DNA of 64,000 nt, taken from Gammaproteobacteria bacterium (GTDB lineage: Bacteria; Pseudomonadota; Gammaproteobacteria; UBA6002). The stretch is from contig JACCWJ010000005.1 in assembly GCA_013697705.1 (NCBI GenBank), positions 1-64,000 on the forward strand. Direction: 5' to 3'. Positions 1 to 8,464 of this stretch are shown here, piece by piece. Both the position numbers and the translations under genes were made by a program. The notes below the pieces were generated by a model. The model did no database searches. It saw only the letters and a program-made list of their open reading frames with translations, and was not told where the DNA came from. Within the stretch, counting starts at the first letter, position 1, and every line of letters begins with the position of its first letter.

Positions 1-52
1 GTAATGCAATTTCAAATTTTGCTACTGCCGACCACTTCTTGTTCTTTGCCAT
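1..52 (-). CDS. IS3-family transposase OrfA, N-terminal 17 codons (partial)
   Basis: An ATG at 52 on the minus strand is preceded by a strong GGAGG ribosome site seven or so bases upstream. It opens a frame that begins MAKNKKWSAVAKFEIAL, which resembles the start of IS3-family OrfA helix-turn-helix proteins (basic start followed by a K-F-x-ALxAIKGE-type helix). Only the N-terminus is in the window, so the HTH itself cannot be verified. Confidence 0.5.
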   Translation of the reverse strand, partial: MAKNKKWSAVAKFEIAL

Positions 53-121
53 TTTTACCTCCGGTTAGAGGCTATTATCTCTCAAAATTTATTTCTTTGC
101 TGGTCTAAAATGTGGGGGTCA
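1..121 (-). mobile_element. End of an IS3-family insertion sequence (runs off the window)
   Basis: On the minus strand a probable element end near 121-100 (the bases TGACCCCCAC followed by a TTTTAGACCAG-type stretch, as in IS150-like ends) lies about 50 bases upstream of a transposase start at 52. The rest of the element lies left of position 1. The family is assigned from the end sequence and the first 17 residues only, so it is tentative. Confidence 0.5.
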
Positions 122-142
122 TTATATTGATTTCACTGCGTT

Positions 143-526
143 TCATCCATGGCCTAACCCACAAATATTGACTCCAAAAATCTCATTTTGAACTTCAAAG
201 GCATACGCGAAATCTCTTATTCGCTGTATGCCTATCCATAAATGCTTAGGCCCAGGAAAGCCATCTGATTTTCTGCCTAAAAAACCGTCTGTTGCACCCA
301 CTACAAATATCATTTCATTTAATGTAGGTACTTTCTTTGGCGACTTCTTGCGGTAGTGCACCATATATGCTGCTCGCCATTCTTCTTCCTCAAAGAATGT
401 TTCACAACTCATCTCAGGACATTTTTGTCCTAAGTGAATTAAATAAATTATTCTCCATGCAATTATCCTCAATCTAAAAAGAAATAGAGAAAGGTCAGTA
501 TCGGAGAAATTCGTACTAAAAGGCAC
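143..526 (-). pseudogene. IS4/Tn5-type transposase, C-terminal fragment
   Basis: The 127-residue frame matches the C-terminal region of IS4-family (Tn5-like) transposases: the segment FEEEEWRAAY, then a PTLNEM helix, the GATDGFLGRKSDGFPG segment and an LWIGIQRIRDFAYAF helix are typical of that part. The family is normally over 400 residues long and the DDE catalytic core should lie upstream of 526, but nothing related is found there. The first residues are therefore probably a chance open extension. The fragment lies about 20 bases inside the IS3 end at 121. It should have no activity. Confidence 0.75.
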
Positions 527-586
527 TAATTTAAGAATTCGACATTCACAGACTTTTACTACTTATGCTTAATAGGCGCTATCAAG

Positions 587-1481
587 TTATAGTGATTTGT
601 AGCTACTTTGAATAAATGAATTTTCTCCTGCAACAAGATCGGGATTTCTCGTTTCTAAAGTTTCCTTTATACTATTTTCTGTGGCGGCAAAGAGTATTTG
701 TATAATTTCTAATTTATCGTTTATCACATTGATATCTTTCGATACGGGTGTTTTTGAGAATTCATCCGCTAGTAACACACAATTATTTTTTTCAACCTTT
801 AAAAATAATAAAGTATTTTCTAACTCATCATTGCTAGGTGTTGAGGTTAGCTTATTTTGTGTAATTTCGAGTACTTTAATATAAAAGTCTAAGTAGCGTG
901 CAACATCCCTAAAAGCTGCCTTATCAACATTTAAGGACTGAAGCCACAGATTACGGTATGAATTATCTAATTTGGTAGCTTTTTGTAAGCCCATATACAT
1001 ATATGATGATGTGCCATAATTTTTATAAAAATTAGAAAGTTTTATCCATAACTGTGCCAATTGAGATGATTTATTTTCTTTAAAGAAGGCAGGGTCGTCA
1101 TTGTTTCCAATCTTGTCTAAACTAGATAACTTAATTGTTAAATTCTTCAGAAATTTAATTGCAGATTCTCTGTAGGAGGTTTGCATGAGTTCTGTAAAGG
1201 CCGAAACAGATTTTTCAAAAACATCCATTAACTGTTGGTATGAACCACTAGAAACATCTTTATTTAATAAGGCGAGATAGTTCAATGTTGCAAGACCATT
1301 ACATTTTTTAACAGCCAACTTAAGATAGTCCTTGGAGAGTTGTTGTTTTTCCGGGTCGGGCGGGCGGTGGCTGTAATAATGAAAAATAAGATTCTGTGCA
1401 AGAGGCATGTTATCTTCATTGGCTAGCTTAAGTAACTGATCCTCATTATTTTTAATTATTACCGGGGTTGCTTGAGGGTCC
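587..1481 (-). pseudogene. Hypothetical helical protein, 5' end removed by an IS481-like element
   Basis: The minus-strand frame is open from the IS end at about 1481 to a stop at 587 and encodes about 298 residues. They are mostly helical, rich in Leu/Asn/Lys, with short alternating helices that could be TPR/Sel1-like (for example around NMPLAQNLIFHYYSHR and DYLKLAVKKCNGLATL). Upstream of 1481 the frame continues into the insertion sequence, so the first residues of the nominal 346-residue product are IS-encoded and artificial. The other flank of the IS shows no continuation, so the N-terminus has been lost rather than merely split. I do not recognise the family; a Legionellales effector-like protein is possible but unproven. 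Confidence 0.6.
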
Positions 1482-1526
1482 GACCCGGTCACATCGGTAA
1501 TGAAAGTGACCGGACACATAGGTAAC
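1482..1526. repeat. Left terminal inverted repeat of the IS481-like element
   Basis: This is the inverted partner of 2737-2782. It holds two direct sub-repeats: CCGGTCACATCGGTAA near 1486 and ACCGGACACATAGGTAAC ending at 1526. A few mismatches separate the two ends. Confidence 0.75.
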
Positions 1527-1565
1527 AGTAACATACTCCTAGTTAACAAAAATTGGGGAACTAGG

Positions 1566-2735
1566 ATGCCATGGATAGAGACTGAACCTATGAATGAAAA
1601 AATTAAATTTATCTCGGCGTATCTCAATAATGGAGCAGGAACATTTCAAGAGTTATGTGAGCGTTTTAGTATTAGTTGTAAAACGGGATATAAGTATATA
1701 AATCGATATAAAGAAGAAGGGATAGATGGCCTTAAAGAACGCTCAAGAGCTCCGCATGTTCAAGCAAATAGGATGCCCAGTCAGATAGAAGACAGCATAC
1801 TCAATGTAAAACATCATCATCCTACCTGGGGTGGCAAAAAGATAAGAAATTGGTTAATGCAGGAAAAAAGTAAAGTTTTATGGCCTGCGAAAAGTACAAT
1901 AGATGATTTACTAAGGAGACATGGCTTAGTCACTCCAGCAAAAAGAAAGAGAAGAGTCGCACCTTATACTCAACCATTTATTCTATGTGGGGAGCCCAAT
2001 GATTGTTGGAGTATTGATTATAAAGGTCAATTTTTGTTGGGTAACGATCAATTATGTTATCCGTTAACAGTGTCAGATAATTTCAGCCGCTTTTTACTGG
2101 CAGTTGAGGGTTCAAAGCAGATCTCAGGCACAAAGGTGAAAAAGACATTAACTAATTTATTTTTAGAGTGTGGTTTGCCGTGCGCAATGAAAAGCGATAA
2201 CGGCCCACCTTTTGCGAGTCATGCTATAGGAGGACTTTCTGGATTATCTGTTTGGCTAATAAAATTAGGCATTGTTCCAGAGCGCATACGAAAAGGACAC
2301 CCTGAAGAAAATGGCCGGCATGAGCGAATGCATCTTACGCTTAAAAAAGAAACAGCTTTACCTCCTAAAAAAAATCAAGCACAACAACAACGATGTTTTG
2401 ACGAGTTTAAAAAAGAATTTAATGAGCAAAGACCTCATGAGGGAATTAATTTTAATAGACCTGCATGGCTATACACTCATTCTACTCGCCAATTTCCATC
2501 AAAACTTCCTGGAGTTGAATATGATAGTAACATTTTTGAAAAAACGAGAAGGATACGAACAAATGGGACTATGAAATGGCAAGGGAGAGAAATTTTTATT
2601 TCTGAAACTCTTATTGGGGAAACAATTGGCATGAAACCTTATAGTGAGACCGAATGGCTTTTACATTTCTCTTTTATGCCTTTGGCTATCTTCAATGAAA
2701 AAATGCTTAAAGTTAATAAACTTATGGTAGATTAA
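1566..2735 (+). CDS. IS481-family DDE transposase
   Basis: The protein catalyses transposition of the surrounding element. An N-terminal helix-turn-helix (about residues 20-65, with the YKYINRYKEEGIDGLKERSR segment) is followed by a second HTH/linker and an integrase-core (rve) domain. The probable DDE residues are the Asp in CWSIDYKGQF, the Asp in MKSDNGPPFA and the Glu in GHPEENGRHERMH; the HPEENG motif is characteristic of the IS481/IS3 clade. The ATG at 1566 (product beginning MPWIE) is chosen over the in-frame ATG at 1500, which lies inside the inverted repeat. Length, about 389 residues, is normal for the family. It is intact. Confidence 0.85.
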   Translation: MPWIETEPMNEKIKFISAYLNNGAGTFQELCERFSISCKTGYKYINRYKEEGIDGLKERSRAPHVQANRMPSQIEDSILNVKHHHPTWGGKKIRNWLMQEKSKVLWPAKSTIDDLLRRHGLVTPAKRKRRVAPYTQPFILCGEPNDCWSIDYKGQFLLGNDQLCYPLTVSDNFSRFLLAVEGSKQISGTKVKKTLTNLFLECGLPCAMKSDNGPPFASHAIGGLSGLSVWLIKLGIVPERIRKGHPEENGRHERMHLTLKKETALPPKKNQAQQQRCFDEFKKEFNEQRPHEGINFNRPAWLYTHSTRQFPSKLPGVEYDSNIFEKTRRIRTNGTMKWQGREIFISETLIGETIGMKPYSETEWLLHFSFMPLAIFNEKMLKVNKLMVD

Positions 2736-2736
2736 T

Positions 2737-2782
2737 GTTACCGATGTGTCCGGCCACTTTTGTTACCTATGTGCCGGTCACA
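2737..2782. repeat. Right terminal inverted repeat of the IS481-like element
   Basis: It starts two bases after the transposase stop. Its reverse complement reads as a GACCGGCACATAGGTAAC unit followed by a GGCCGGACACATCGGTAAC unit, matching the left end with few mismatches. Confidence 0.75.
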
Positions 2783-2788
2783 CATGAA

Positions 2789-2810
2789 GTCCTGCACAAC
2801 TGCGCAGGAC
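2789..2810. other. Short perfect hairpin just outside the IS
   Basis: GTCCTGC (2789-2795) and GCAGGAC (2804-2810) form a 7-bp stem with an 8-base loop. There is no U-run on either side, so it is not a classical terminator. It may be a dispersed palindromic repeat or a weak terminator for the leftward gene at 2825-3034. Confidence 0.4.
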
Positions 2811-2824
2811 CCGCCCATACCCCC

Positions 2825-3034
2825 TCAGAGTAAAGTTTTAGCCAATTGAACCATCAAATCGGACCATTTCTGAGCATACCTAGTTGCCATTTTTGGGAGC
2901 ACAGATTGGCCATTGGCCTGATTAATTAGGCCCGCCATCTGACTACCGACAAAAATAATTTTTTGGAAAAGCGCAACTTGATGCCGAGAAAGGTTCATTT
3001 TTGAGGAACGTTTGGATACAATCTTCTGAGCCAT
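2825..3034 (-). CDS. Small hypothetical protein (69 aa)
   Basis: I do not recognise this protein. The ATG at 3034 has a good GGAG ribosome site about seven bases upstream, which favours a real gene. The product is basic at its start (residues 1-12 hold five Lys/Arg) and then amphipathic and helical, with no signal peptide or clear membrane segment. It stands alone, on the opposite strand to the IS at its left and the toxin-antitoxin pair at its right. It could also be a remnant of a longer gene; no continuation is visible. Confidence 0.4.
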   Translation of the reverse strand: MAQKIVSKRSSKMNLSRHQVALFQKIIFVGSQMAGLINQANGQSVLPKMATRYAQKWSDLMVQLAKTLL

Positions 3035-3319
3035 TTCAATCTCCGTTTAGGTTGACGTGGTTAGCGTGAGGCGGGTGTTGTCGCACCTGTCTTACGCGCC
3101 CAATATTTTCTGCTTTGTTATAATAAATTGCAACTCATTTTAGAAAAATTTACTGCTAGATGGGGCTTAACTCCTGGATTTCGCGCTGTGGTATATCATC
3201 AGCCTGTAACAATCCCTCTATTCCAGATTGCACTTACTGAGTATTATCTAATGGGTTGCCAGAGTTGCAACTTATGTGGTCTGTAGGCTACAATTAAATA
3301 AAAAGATATGGATTAATCC

Positions 3320-3655
3320 ATGCAAAAAGAATTGCGTTTGTTTCGTACTAAAAATGGGAAGGAGCCATTTGCCAAATGGTTGGCTTCAGTAAAAGATACT
3401 GTGACAAAGGCCCATATAAAAAATCGTCTTAACAGATTGATGCTTGGACATAATAGAGATATCAAATCTGTAGGTGATGGAGTTTTTGAATTACGCATTC
3501 ATTATGGTGCAGGTTATAGAATTTATATAGCAGAGCAGGATAAATCAATTATTCTACTTCTAATCGGTGGCAGTAAAAGAACTCAAGAAAGGGATATCAT
3601 TAAAGCTAAGAAATTTTGGCAGGAATTTCAGGAGAATTTAAATGAACAAAAATAA
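3320..3655 (+). CDS. HigB/RelE-superfamily toxin (Gp49-like)
   Basis: The 111-residue protein fits the phage Gp49-like HigB branch of RelE toxins, ribosome-dependent mRNA interferases. Seen in the sequence: an N-terminal strand, the helix FAKWLASVKDTVTKAHIKNRL, the strand/turn region GVFELRIHYGAGYRIYI and the terminal KRTQERDIIKAKKFWQEF helix, all typical of the family. The next gene overlaps it by 14 bases and encodes the antitoxin. Toxin-first order is the usual higBA order. It appears full length. Confidence 0.85.
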   Translation: MQKELRLFRTKNGKEPFAKWLASVKDTVTKAHIKNRLNRLMLGHNRDIKSVGDGVFELRIHYGAGYRIYIAEQDKSIILLLIGGSKRTQERDIIKAKKFWQEFQENLNEQK

Positions 3656-3962
3656 AATTGAGCAATTAACTGGCAGTTACGATGAATGGCTTATCAATTC
3701 TTTAAAAAATAAAAAAGAAGCGGCAGTTTATCTTCAAGTCGCATTAGACGAGTATCAAAAAGAGGGAGACACTGAGGCTCTCCTCCTTGCACTTCGTCAT
3801 GTCACTCTTGCACAAGGCGGAATTGCCAAGCTCTCTCAAAAAACTCATTTGAACCGAGAAAGCTTATATCGTACTCTTTCGAGCAGAGGAAATCCCAAAC
3901 TACAAACTTTAGGTCTTTTGTTGAAAGGTCTCGGATTTAAATTATCCATTAAAGCGTCTTAA
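3642..3962 (+). CDS. HigA-type antitoxin (XRE/HTH, probable addiction module antidote)
   Basis: The 106-residue protein overlaps the toxin frame, implying translational coupling. Its C-terminal two-thirds hold an XRE-like helix-turn-helix: the segment GGIAKLSQKTHLNRESLYRTL is the helix pair, followed by the SRGNPKLQTLGLLLKGLGF stretch seen in HI1420-type antidotes. By family knowledge it binds and neutralises the toxin and represses the operon. No operator was identified by eye. A loner pair among IS fragments fits horizontal arrival. Confidence 0.85.
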   Translation: MNKNKIEQLTGSYDEWLINSLKNKKEAAVYLQVALDEYQKEGDTEALLLALRHVTLAQGGIAKLSQKTHLNRESLYRTLSSRGNPKLQTLGLLLKGLGFKLSIKAS

Positions 3963-4195
3963 TAATTAAAGGGTCCCCTCTTCTGCCTCAGGCATTAGAA
4001 AATGTGATGTTATGAATAAATAATTCCCTATCCGCGATTAACTTTAAACACCTCAGCGAGCACCTGCCAAAGTGGAGGCTGATTTCCGGTAGATTGTTCT
4101 ATCCACACTGTGGGAGACACCGGATATAGCTAGTGAACATAGCTTTAAATTAGTTACAATTAACGAGGCCAGTAAAATTGAAGCATAACAAAAGG

Positions 4196-4306
4196 ATGAT
4201 GAATATGTCTAAAGCACACACGGTTATTTGCATTTTAGAAGCCAAGCCAGGCAAAGAAGAAGAACTCAAAAAAGCATTATTCAAAGTACTTACTCACAGT
4301 CGATAA
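4196..4306 (+). pseudogene. Antibiotic-biosynthesis-monooxygenase (ABM) domain, N-terminal fragment
   Basis: A start at 4196 (or 4205) with an AAGGA site upstream opens a short frame containing SKAHTVICILEAKPGKEEEL, the opening strand and helix of YgiN/ABM-type small monooxygenases (normally about 100 residues). It stops at 4304-4306 after about 36 residues, exactly where leucine-rich-repeat coding sequence begins in another frame. The junction looks like a recombination or deletion point. Confidence 0.6.
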
Positions 4307-5205
4307 GTTTTGATTTATCGAATAATCAAATTGGGTTACACGGGGTCATGAGTTTCTTACTTGTTTTGGCCTCACGAAAAGAGAAAGGCCCTATCCATTT
4401 GGAATTGAATTTAGGGGGTAATCCACTAACTACTCAATGCTTTCAAATTCTCTCACACGCTATTAGAAAAATTTTTCTGAAAGGCTTTAAGCTCGGGCTT
4501 TCTGGAAACTATTTTGAAAAAACCCAGCCGGAAGCAAAACAACGAATGCTATTTATTGCCGAAGCCCTGGAATCAGGCGAGTGTCCGGAAGGATTCAGTC
4601 TTAATCTTTCATATAGTGATCTTAGTGATGAGTGCTTTGAAATATTAATAAAAGCAATGCTAAAAGGTAAGCTGCCCAAATATTTTGAATTAGATTTATC
4701 TCGTACTAATTTAACATCGGAACAAATTATTCAATTAGCCGATGCACTAATGAGTGGAAAGTTACCTCGAGGTTTTAGCTTGAAATTAGCTAAAAATAAA
4801 AACGGCTTCAATCCTAGAATAGCATCGTGGGATCGGACTCCGAGCAATAGGATATTTAATTACTTTTTAGATGCTTTAACTCATGTGGATTGCCCTAGAG
4901 AATTATCGCTCGATTTATCATCTAGCTCAGGCCCATTTTTTCAGAAACTGTCAAAGGTATTAATTGATAACAAAAGCTTAGTTAAATTGAATGTAAGTAA
5001 TAATGAAGGTTTAAGCTTGGATCTAGCTCATGAGCTCCAGTCTGGTTTAATGAGAAATACTGTTCTTCAAGAATTTTTAGATCATCCAAAAAATAGTTTT
5101 TTTGCACCAGATTTAGACTACATAGAAGAAGATACCAGGCAGTATAAAAGGAAACTAAAAAGCATGAAGATATTAAAAATAATTGTCTTACCCGAAATAG
5201 CTTAA
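4300..5205 (+). pseudogene. Leucine-rich-repeat (NLR/RNI-type) protein, 5' truncated
   Basis: The frame encodes about 300 residues of eukaryote-like leucine-rich repeats: repeated SFDLSNNQIG-, LNLGGNPL-, LNLSYSDLSDE-, LDLSRTNLTSEQ- and LNVSNNEGLS-type units, 28-30 residues apart, as in ribonuclease-inhibitor-type LRRs. Such proteins are common among Legionella and Coxiella secreted effectors. The only in-frame starts upstream (a TTG at 4228) lie inside the ABM fragment of 4196-4306, so the native start is gone. The 3' end runs into an IS256 fragment with a four-base overlap, so the C-terminus may be altered too. An effector role is inference. Confidence 0.65.
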
Positions 5206-5474
5206 TTAGAAGATTTCCTGACTATAGCACCGGTTGCTGTTTTCATGGTTTTTTGAAGCTTGCCATTGCGGCGGTTAGGGATCCCCGCATCTTTGCAGTC
5301 AGATAAATGAGCATCCATTTCACCTTCTAATGCAGCTTCGAGTATCTCTTTCAGGAGCGGCGTCAGAATACCATCTTTGCCTGTTAAAGATTCACCTGAT
5401 TTTAATCGACCAATTGCTTCTTGTTTAAATTGGCTAAAGTCGAAATTTTCTAAATCAATTTTTTTACTGTTCAT
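5202..5474 (-). pseudogene. IS256 (mutator-type) transposase, N-terminal fragment
   Basis: The 90 residues match the N-terminus of IS256-family transposases: the helix FKQEAIGRLKSGESLTGKDG, then LLKEILEAALEGEMDAHL and the NRRNGKLQKTMKTATG segment before the DDE domain. The family is about 400 residues, so the whole catalytic part is missing and it cannot transpose on its own. Confidence 0.85.
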
Positions 5475-5536
5475 TTTTGTCAGCTCTCCAAAGTTATAGG
5501 ATTATAACTATTTATGAAAGCTGACACAGTTATTTA
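5202..5536 (-). mobile_element. IS256-family element, one end plus truncated transposase
   Basis: The minus-strand element end lies near 5519-5536, where GCTGACACAGTTATT resembles the outer end of IS256-type elements, with a second similar GAGCTGACA stretch at 5476-5487. The element is cut at about 5202, where the leucine-rich-repeat gene ends. Confidence 0.6.
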
Positions 5537-5544
5537 AACACTAC

Positions 5545-5964
5545 CTACTTCTTTTCTGAAACTTCTTCAATGATTTCAGCATCTATTTCATGATTTTTGA
5601 ATTTAGTGGCAATGTCTCCTAATGAAACCACACCTGAGATGTGCTTATTTTTATCGAGCACAATTAATCTTCTAATTTGATGTTGACACATTTTCTCTGC
5701 TGCAAGGCTTACATCATCGTTTTCTAAAACGTAATAAGATCGTGATGTCATTATTTCTTCAATAGGTGTAGTTTTGGGATCTTTACCCTTAGAAGTTGCT
5801 CGAATAGCAATATCTCGGTCTGTCACGGTACCCACAATTTTTCCATTTGTTGCAATTGGCATAAAGCCACAATCTAGTTTTTGCATCTCTTCGGCTACTT
5901 TTTGAATAGGAGTGTTAGGTGGTAAAGTTTCCGGATTTTTGGTCATAATATCTTTTACTAACAT
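5545..5964 (-). CDS. CBS-domain-pair protein
   Basis: A complete 139-residue protein consists of two CBS motifs: residues 1-60 (DIMTKNPETLPPNTPIQKVAEEM then GTVTDRDIAIRA) and residues 68-125 (IMTSRSYYVLENDDVSLAA then GVVSLGDIAT). Stand-alone CBS pairs bind adenine nucleotides and sense energy state; the partner here is unknown. It is nearly the same as the protein at 15045-15398 but keeps the C-terminus that the other copy has lost. The upstream regions (5965-6060 and 15399-15480) are also alike, so both derive from one duplication. No ribosome site is outstanding beyond AGAGGAATAT before the ATG. Confidence 0.85.
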   Translation of the reverse strand: MLVKDIMTKNPETLPPNTPIQKVAEEMQKLDCGFMPIATNGKIVGTVTDRDIAIRATSKGKDPKTTPIEEIMTSRSYYVLENDDVSLAAEKMCQHQIRRLIVLDKNKHISGVVSLGDIATKFKNHEIDAEIIEEVSEKK

Positions 5965-6129
5965 AATTATATTCCTCTAATAAACTAGTAAATAGGTCTT
6001 ATTATTATAGAACTAAATTATTCTTCTAGAGAGCTGTCTAAAGATAAAATTATAATGCCTCAAATGAAAAAATTTTAATTCAACTAAATAGATACTAATT
6101 CAATTACTAATTCGATAGAAGATTTTGAA

Positions 6130-6232
6130 GCAGTTACCTAGAAATCCCTAAGAATCTCTATTTCCTCATTTCTATTGTGGCATTGATTTTGTTTCGTTGC
6201 TTTTTGTTTATAGTATGGTTGGGGTATACGAA
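6130..6232 (+). pseudogene. Scrap of a duplicated P-type ATPase gene
   Basis: About 100 bases resemble 17852-17955, the C-terminal transmembrane coding region of the intact P-type ATPase, over their whole length by eye (shared stretches include AGAATCTCTATTT and TTTTGTTTCGTT). Small indels break the frame. It lies beside a CBS gene copy in the same relative order as the intact locus. Confidence 0.7.
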
Positions 6233-6290
6233 ATAAAGAGATTCCCGCGCAATCTTGTTCTTTTTGCTTAGACGAAAGAGTGCGATAATT

Positions 6291-7592
6291 TTAATCCAAA
6301 GGCTTGACGGCTGTTGTTTGATCTAAATGTATAATACTGTCGAATTGGTAAGGTAAATCTGTAAAAAAATAGTGACTAAGGCGTTCGGTTTCTGGTCGAT
6401 ACACAACCCCAATAGCGCGTTGCAATCTAGAAATATTTAAAAAATGTTCCAATTGTTTATCCTCTGTCAAATTTAGTAGAAACTCTGGATATTTGACATC
6501 ATGAAATAGCGCTTCATAACTTCCTGGCAGTCCTGGGGTGATTGGTTTAGTTTCTGCTGGACCACCCCATTCTGATGCCGCTGTTACAAAACCTTCATAA
6601 GTTGAAAATCCAATTAAGTATGTGTCAGCATCATGCTGTTCTCGTACTAGTTGACCAATATTTATTTCTCCTTTTTGTCCCATCTCAGTAGCACGTGCAT
6701 CACCTACATGAGAATTATGTGCCCATATAACTATTTTTGCAGGTTTATTGAAGCGATTTTCTAAATGATCTGAAAGAGTATTTAAAGTTTCCATCATATG
6801 AAGATCACGGACATTCCAAGATGAAACTCGATCTTCAAACAAAGAGCGATAGTAGATTTCTGCATTTTTCACAAGTCGGGCATTTTGCGTAGCATAAAAA
6901 TACTCATCAGCAACAGAAATATGATTGTTGTGTACATATTCAAAAGCTCGATGTTGCATCTCCAGAAGTTGCATAATAGCTTCTTTTATGCATGATTTCT
7001 TTATGCCAAGGGTGGTTAGATGGCCATAAGTTTGTGGGTCTACACTTAAGTGATCAAAGCATGAGTAACGGGCTTTGGCTCGTTCTGCAGCCAAGCTGTC
7101 TACTTTCTGAAGATACTCAATTACAGCTTGCATTGAAGAGTGCAAGCTATATAAATCTAATCCATAAAAACCAATTTTATTTGTTAAATTTTTTTGATTA
7201 TCATTGAAATCTCTCATCCATCTAATGAAAGATGGCATTACCTTGTTACGCCACATCCAAGTTGGAAACCTCGAAAACGCACCAAGTGATTGAGCCCAGT
7301 GTTCTTTTTCTAATTCTCCTTGTATATAACGGTGAATGTTATAAGCATCAGGCCAGTCGCCTTCTATTGTTACTGCCATAAAATTTTTTTCAATTATTAA
7401 ACGCCGTGTAATTTCAGCGCGTATGGCATAAAATTCATGGGTACCATGAGTTGCTTCGCCAATTAGAACAAAACGGGCATCACCTATTTTTTCAAGCAAT
7501 TCTTTATAAAGAGATTCTCTATCATCAGAAAAAGAAATGGCAGCATCGTTTAGTGTATTAACTAAATCTGTATAAGCTTTTTCAGTATTCAT
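6291..7592 (-). CDS. Erythromycin-esterase-family hydrolase
   Basis: The protein of about 433 residues belongs to the erythromycin esterase family (PF05139; EreA/EreB and Bcr135-like enzymes). Visible motifs are LIGEATHGTHEFY near residue 45, containing the Glu and His expected at the active site, and TIEGDWPDAYNIHRYIQG near residue 85; further on WAHNSHVGDARATEM carries the family's conserved His. Many members occur in stress islands and are not macrolide resistance enzymes, so resistance should not be assumed. The ATG at 7592 is preferred over a TTG at 7604 because the GAGGG ribosome site lies just before that TTG. A second, broken copy of the GDWPDAYNIHRY region is found at 10205-10293. 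Confidence 0.85.
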   Translation of the reverse strand: MNTEKAYTDLVNTLNDAAISFSDDRESLYKELLEKIGDARFVLIGEATHGTHEFYAIRAEITRRLIIEKNFMAVTIEGDWPDAYNIHRYIQGELEKEHWAQSLGAFSRFPTWMWRNKVMPSFIRWMRDFNDNQKNLTNKIGFYGLDLYSLHSSMQAVIEYLQKVDSLAAERAKARYSCFDHLSVDPQTYGHLTTLGIKKSCIKEAIMQLLEMQHRAFEYVHNNHISVADEYFYATQNARLVKNAEIYYRSLFEDRVSSWNVRDLHMMETLNTLSDHLENRFNKPAKIVIWAHNSHVGDARATEMGQKGEINIGQLVREQHDADTYLIGFSTYEGFVTAASEWGGPAETKPITPGLPGSYEALFHDVKYPEFLLNLTEDKQLEHFLNISRLQRAIGVVYRPETERLSHYFFTDLPYQFDSIIHLDQTTAVKPLD

Positions 7593-7859
7593 TTTATATA
7601 TCAACCCTCGACATTGTTTGTTTTTTCAATTCTTTTCTGCCCTATGCAACTGATGAAATCTCTATAGAAAGTTTAAGTTTTTTTTATAATTTTATTGCCC
7701 ATGTTTCGTCCCGATATATTCAATAACAAGTAAAAAAACATTGTGAATTTATTACCCAAACAGTATAGCGGCTAATGTGGGTAATTTTTAAAAATGTTTT
7801 ATCTTTCACCTTATATTTGCATGAGAATTAAAGACTACAAAAAGCTGATTTCCATACCT

Positions 7860-8037
7860 CAACACGTGGGATTGAGAGTTAATTTTTTATTAACCCTCAA
7901 ATGGGAGATACCTTGCGACATTATGGATTAAGTTAATCTTGAAGAGATTGAGAAATATCTTTTGATTTTATGGAAAAATAATGAAAAACGTGCTTCATTT
8001 TGATGATTTAAGTATAAAGGATTTATTCGAAGCTTAA
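7860..8037 (+). pseudogene. Scrap of a duplicated kef-ppsA junction
   Basis: The first part resembles 18735-18850 (the end of the broken antiporter gene), including matching GAGATTGAGAAATATCTT and GAGGTTGAGCAATATCTT stretches. The second part (7981-8037) encodes MKNVLHFDDLSIKDLFEA then a stop, matching the first residues of PEP synthase at 18867. Both parts sit in the same order as in the intact locus. The remaining 7605-7859 is AT-rich with no recognisable coding sequence. Confidence 0.7.
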
Positions 8038-8075
8038 CAGAGAGCCAAACATTAAAAGAAGATCATACCCTTTCG

Positions 8076-8464
8076 ATGAAAAAAGTTATTGCTGCTGCAA
8101 TGACAAAATCAAAACACGAAATTCCTCATTATTATCTTTCCAGCGAAATTGATTTGAATAAGGCACTGGCTTGGTTAGAAAAATATAATGCAGAGCACGT
8201 AATCACTGAATGCTTATTGTACGCCGTTCTTCTTATTAAGGGGGTTGTTAATGCCTAGAGGTAGTTTCCTGATTTCAAGGGTTATTTTCTGAATAATGAA
8301 TTGTTTATCCCCCGCAAGTTGCATTGATCGGATTTGGAAAAATTCTTTCAAACAAAACGATAATCACTGCACTTTCAGCAGATCATAGGGTCACCAATGG
8401 CTTGTTAGGAAGTCGTTTTCTTTCAACCATCAATAAATTTTTGCAGGAACCTGAGAAACTATGA
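8076..8464 (+). pseudogene. 2-oxoacid dehydrogenase E2 acyltransferase, catalytic-domain remnants
   Basis: Residues from 8076 (KKVIAAAMTKSKHEIPHYYL and onward through a KALAWLEKYN helix) match the start of the E2 catalytic domain. After a gap and frame changes the C-terminus reappears at 8384-8464: ADHRVTNGLLGSRFLSTINK then FLQEPEKL, containing the family's DHRV active-site motif with Asn where Asp is usual. Most of the middle is deleted. The lipoyl and E1-binding domains are absent. Confidence 0.75.

Larger units (their letters stand above)
1482..2782. mobile_element. Complete IS481-like insertion sequence (about 1.3 kb)
   Basis: A single transposase gene is bounded by long imperfect inverted repeats at 1482-1526 and 2737-2782. 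Each end holds two copies of a roughly 20-base unit around (G)CCGG-CACAT-GGTAA. The element interrupts the minus-strand gene at 587-1481. I could not identify a convincing target duplication. The transposase is intact, so the element may be active. Confidence 0.8.

Noticed and set aside
681-884. Plus-strand open frame of 67 codons opposite the truncated hypothetical gene
   Set aside because: It lies antisense within the 587-1481 coding stretch, without ribosome site or recognised motif.
6992-7207. Plus-strand frame antisense to the esterase gene
   Set aside because: Shadow of a clearly coding minus-strand gene.
6291-7592. Macrolide resistance gene
   Set aside because: Homology to erythromycin esterases does not show resistance; the stress-island context points to another substrate.
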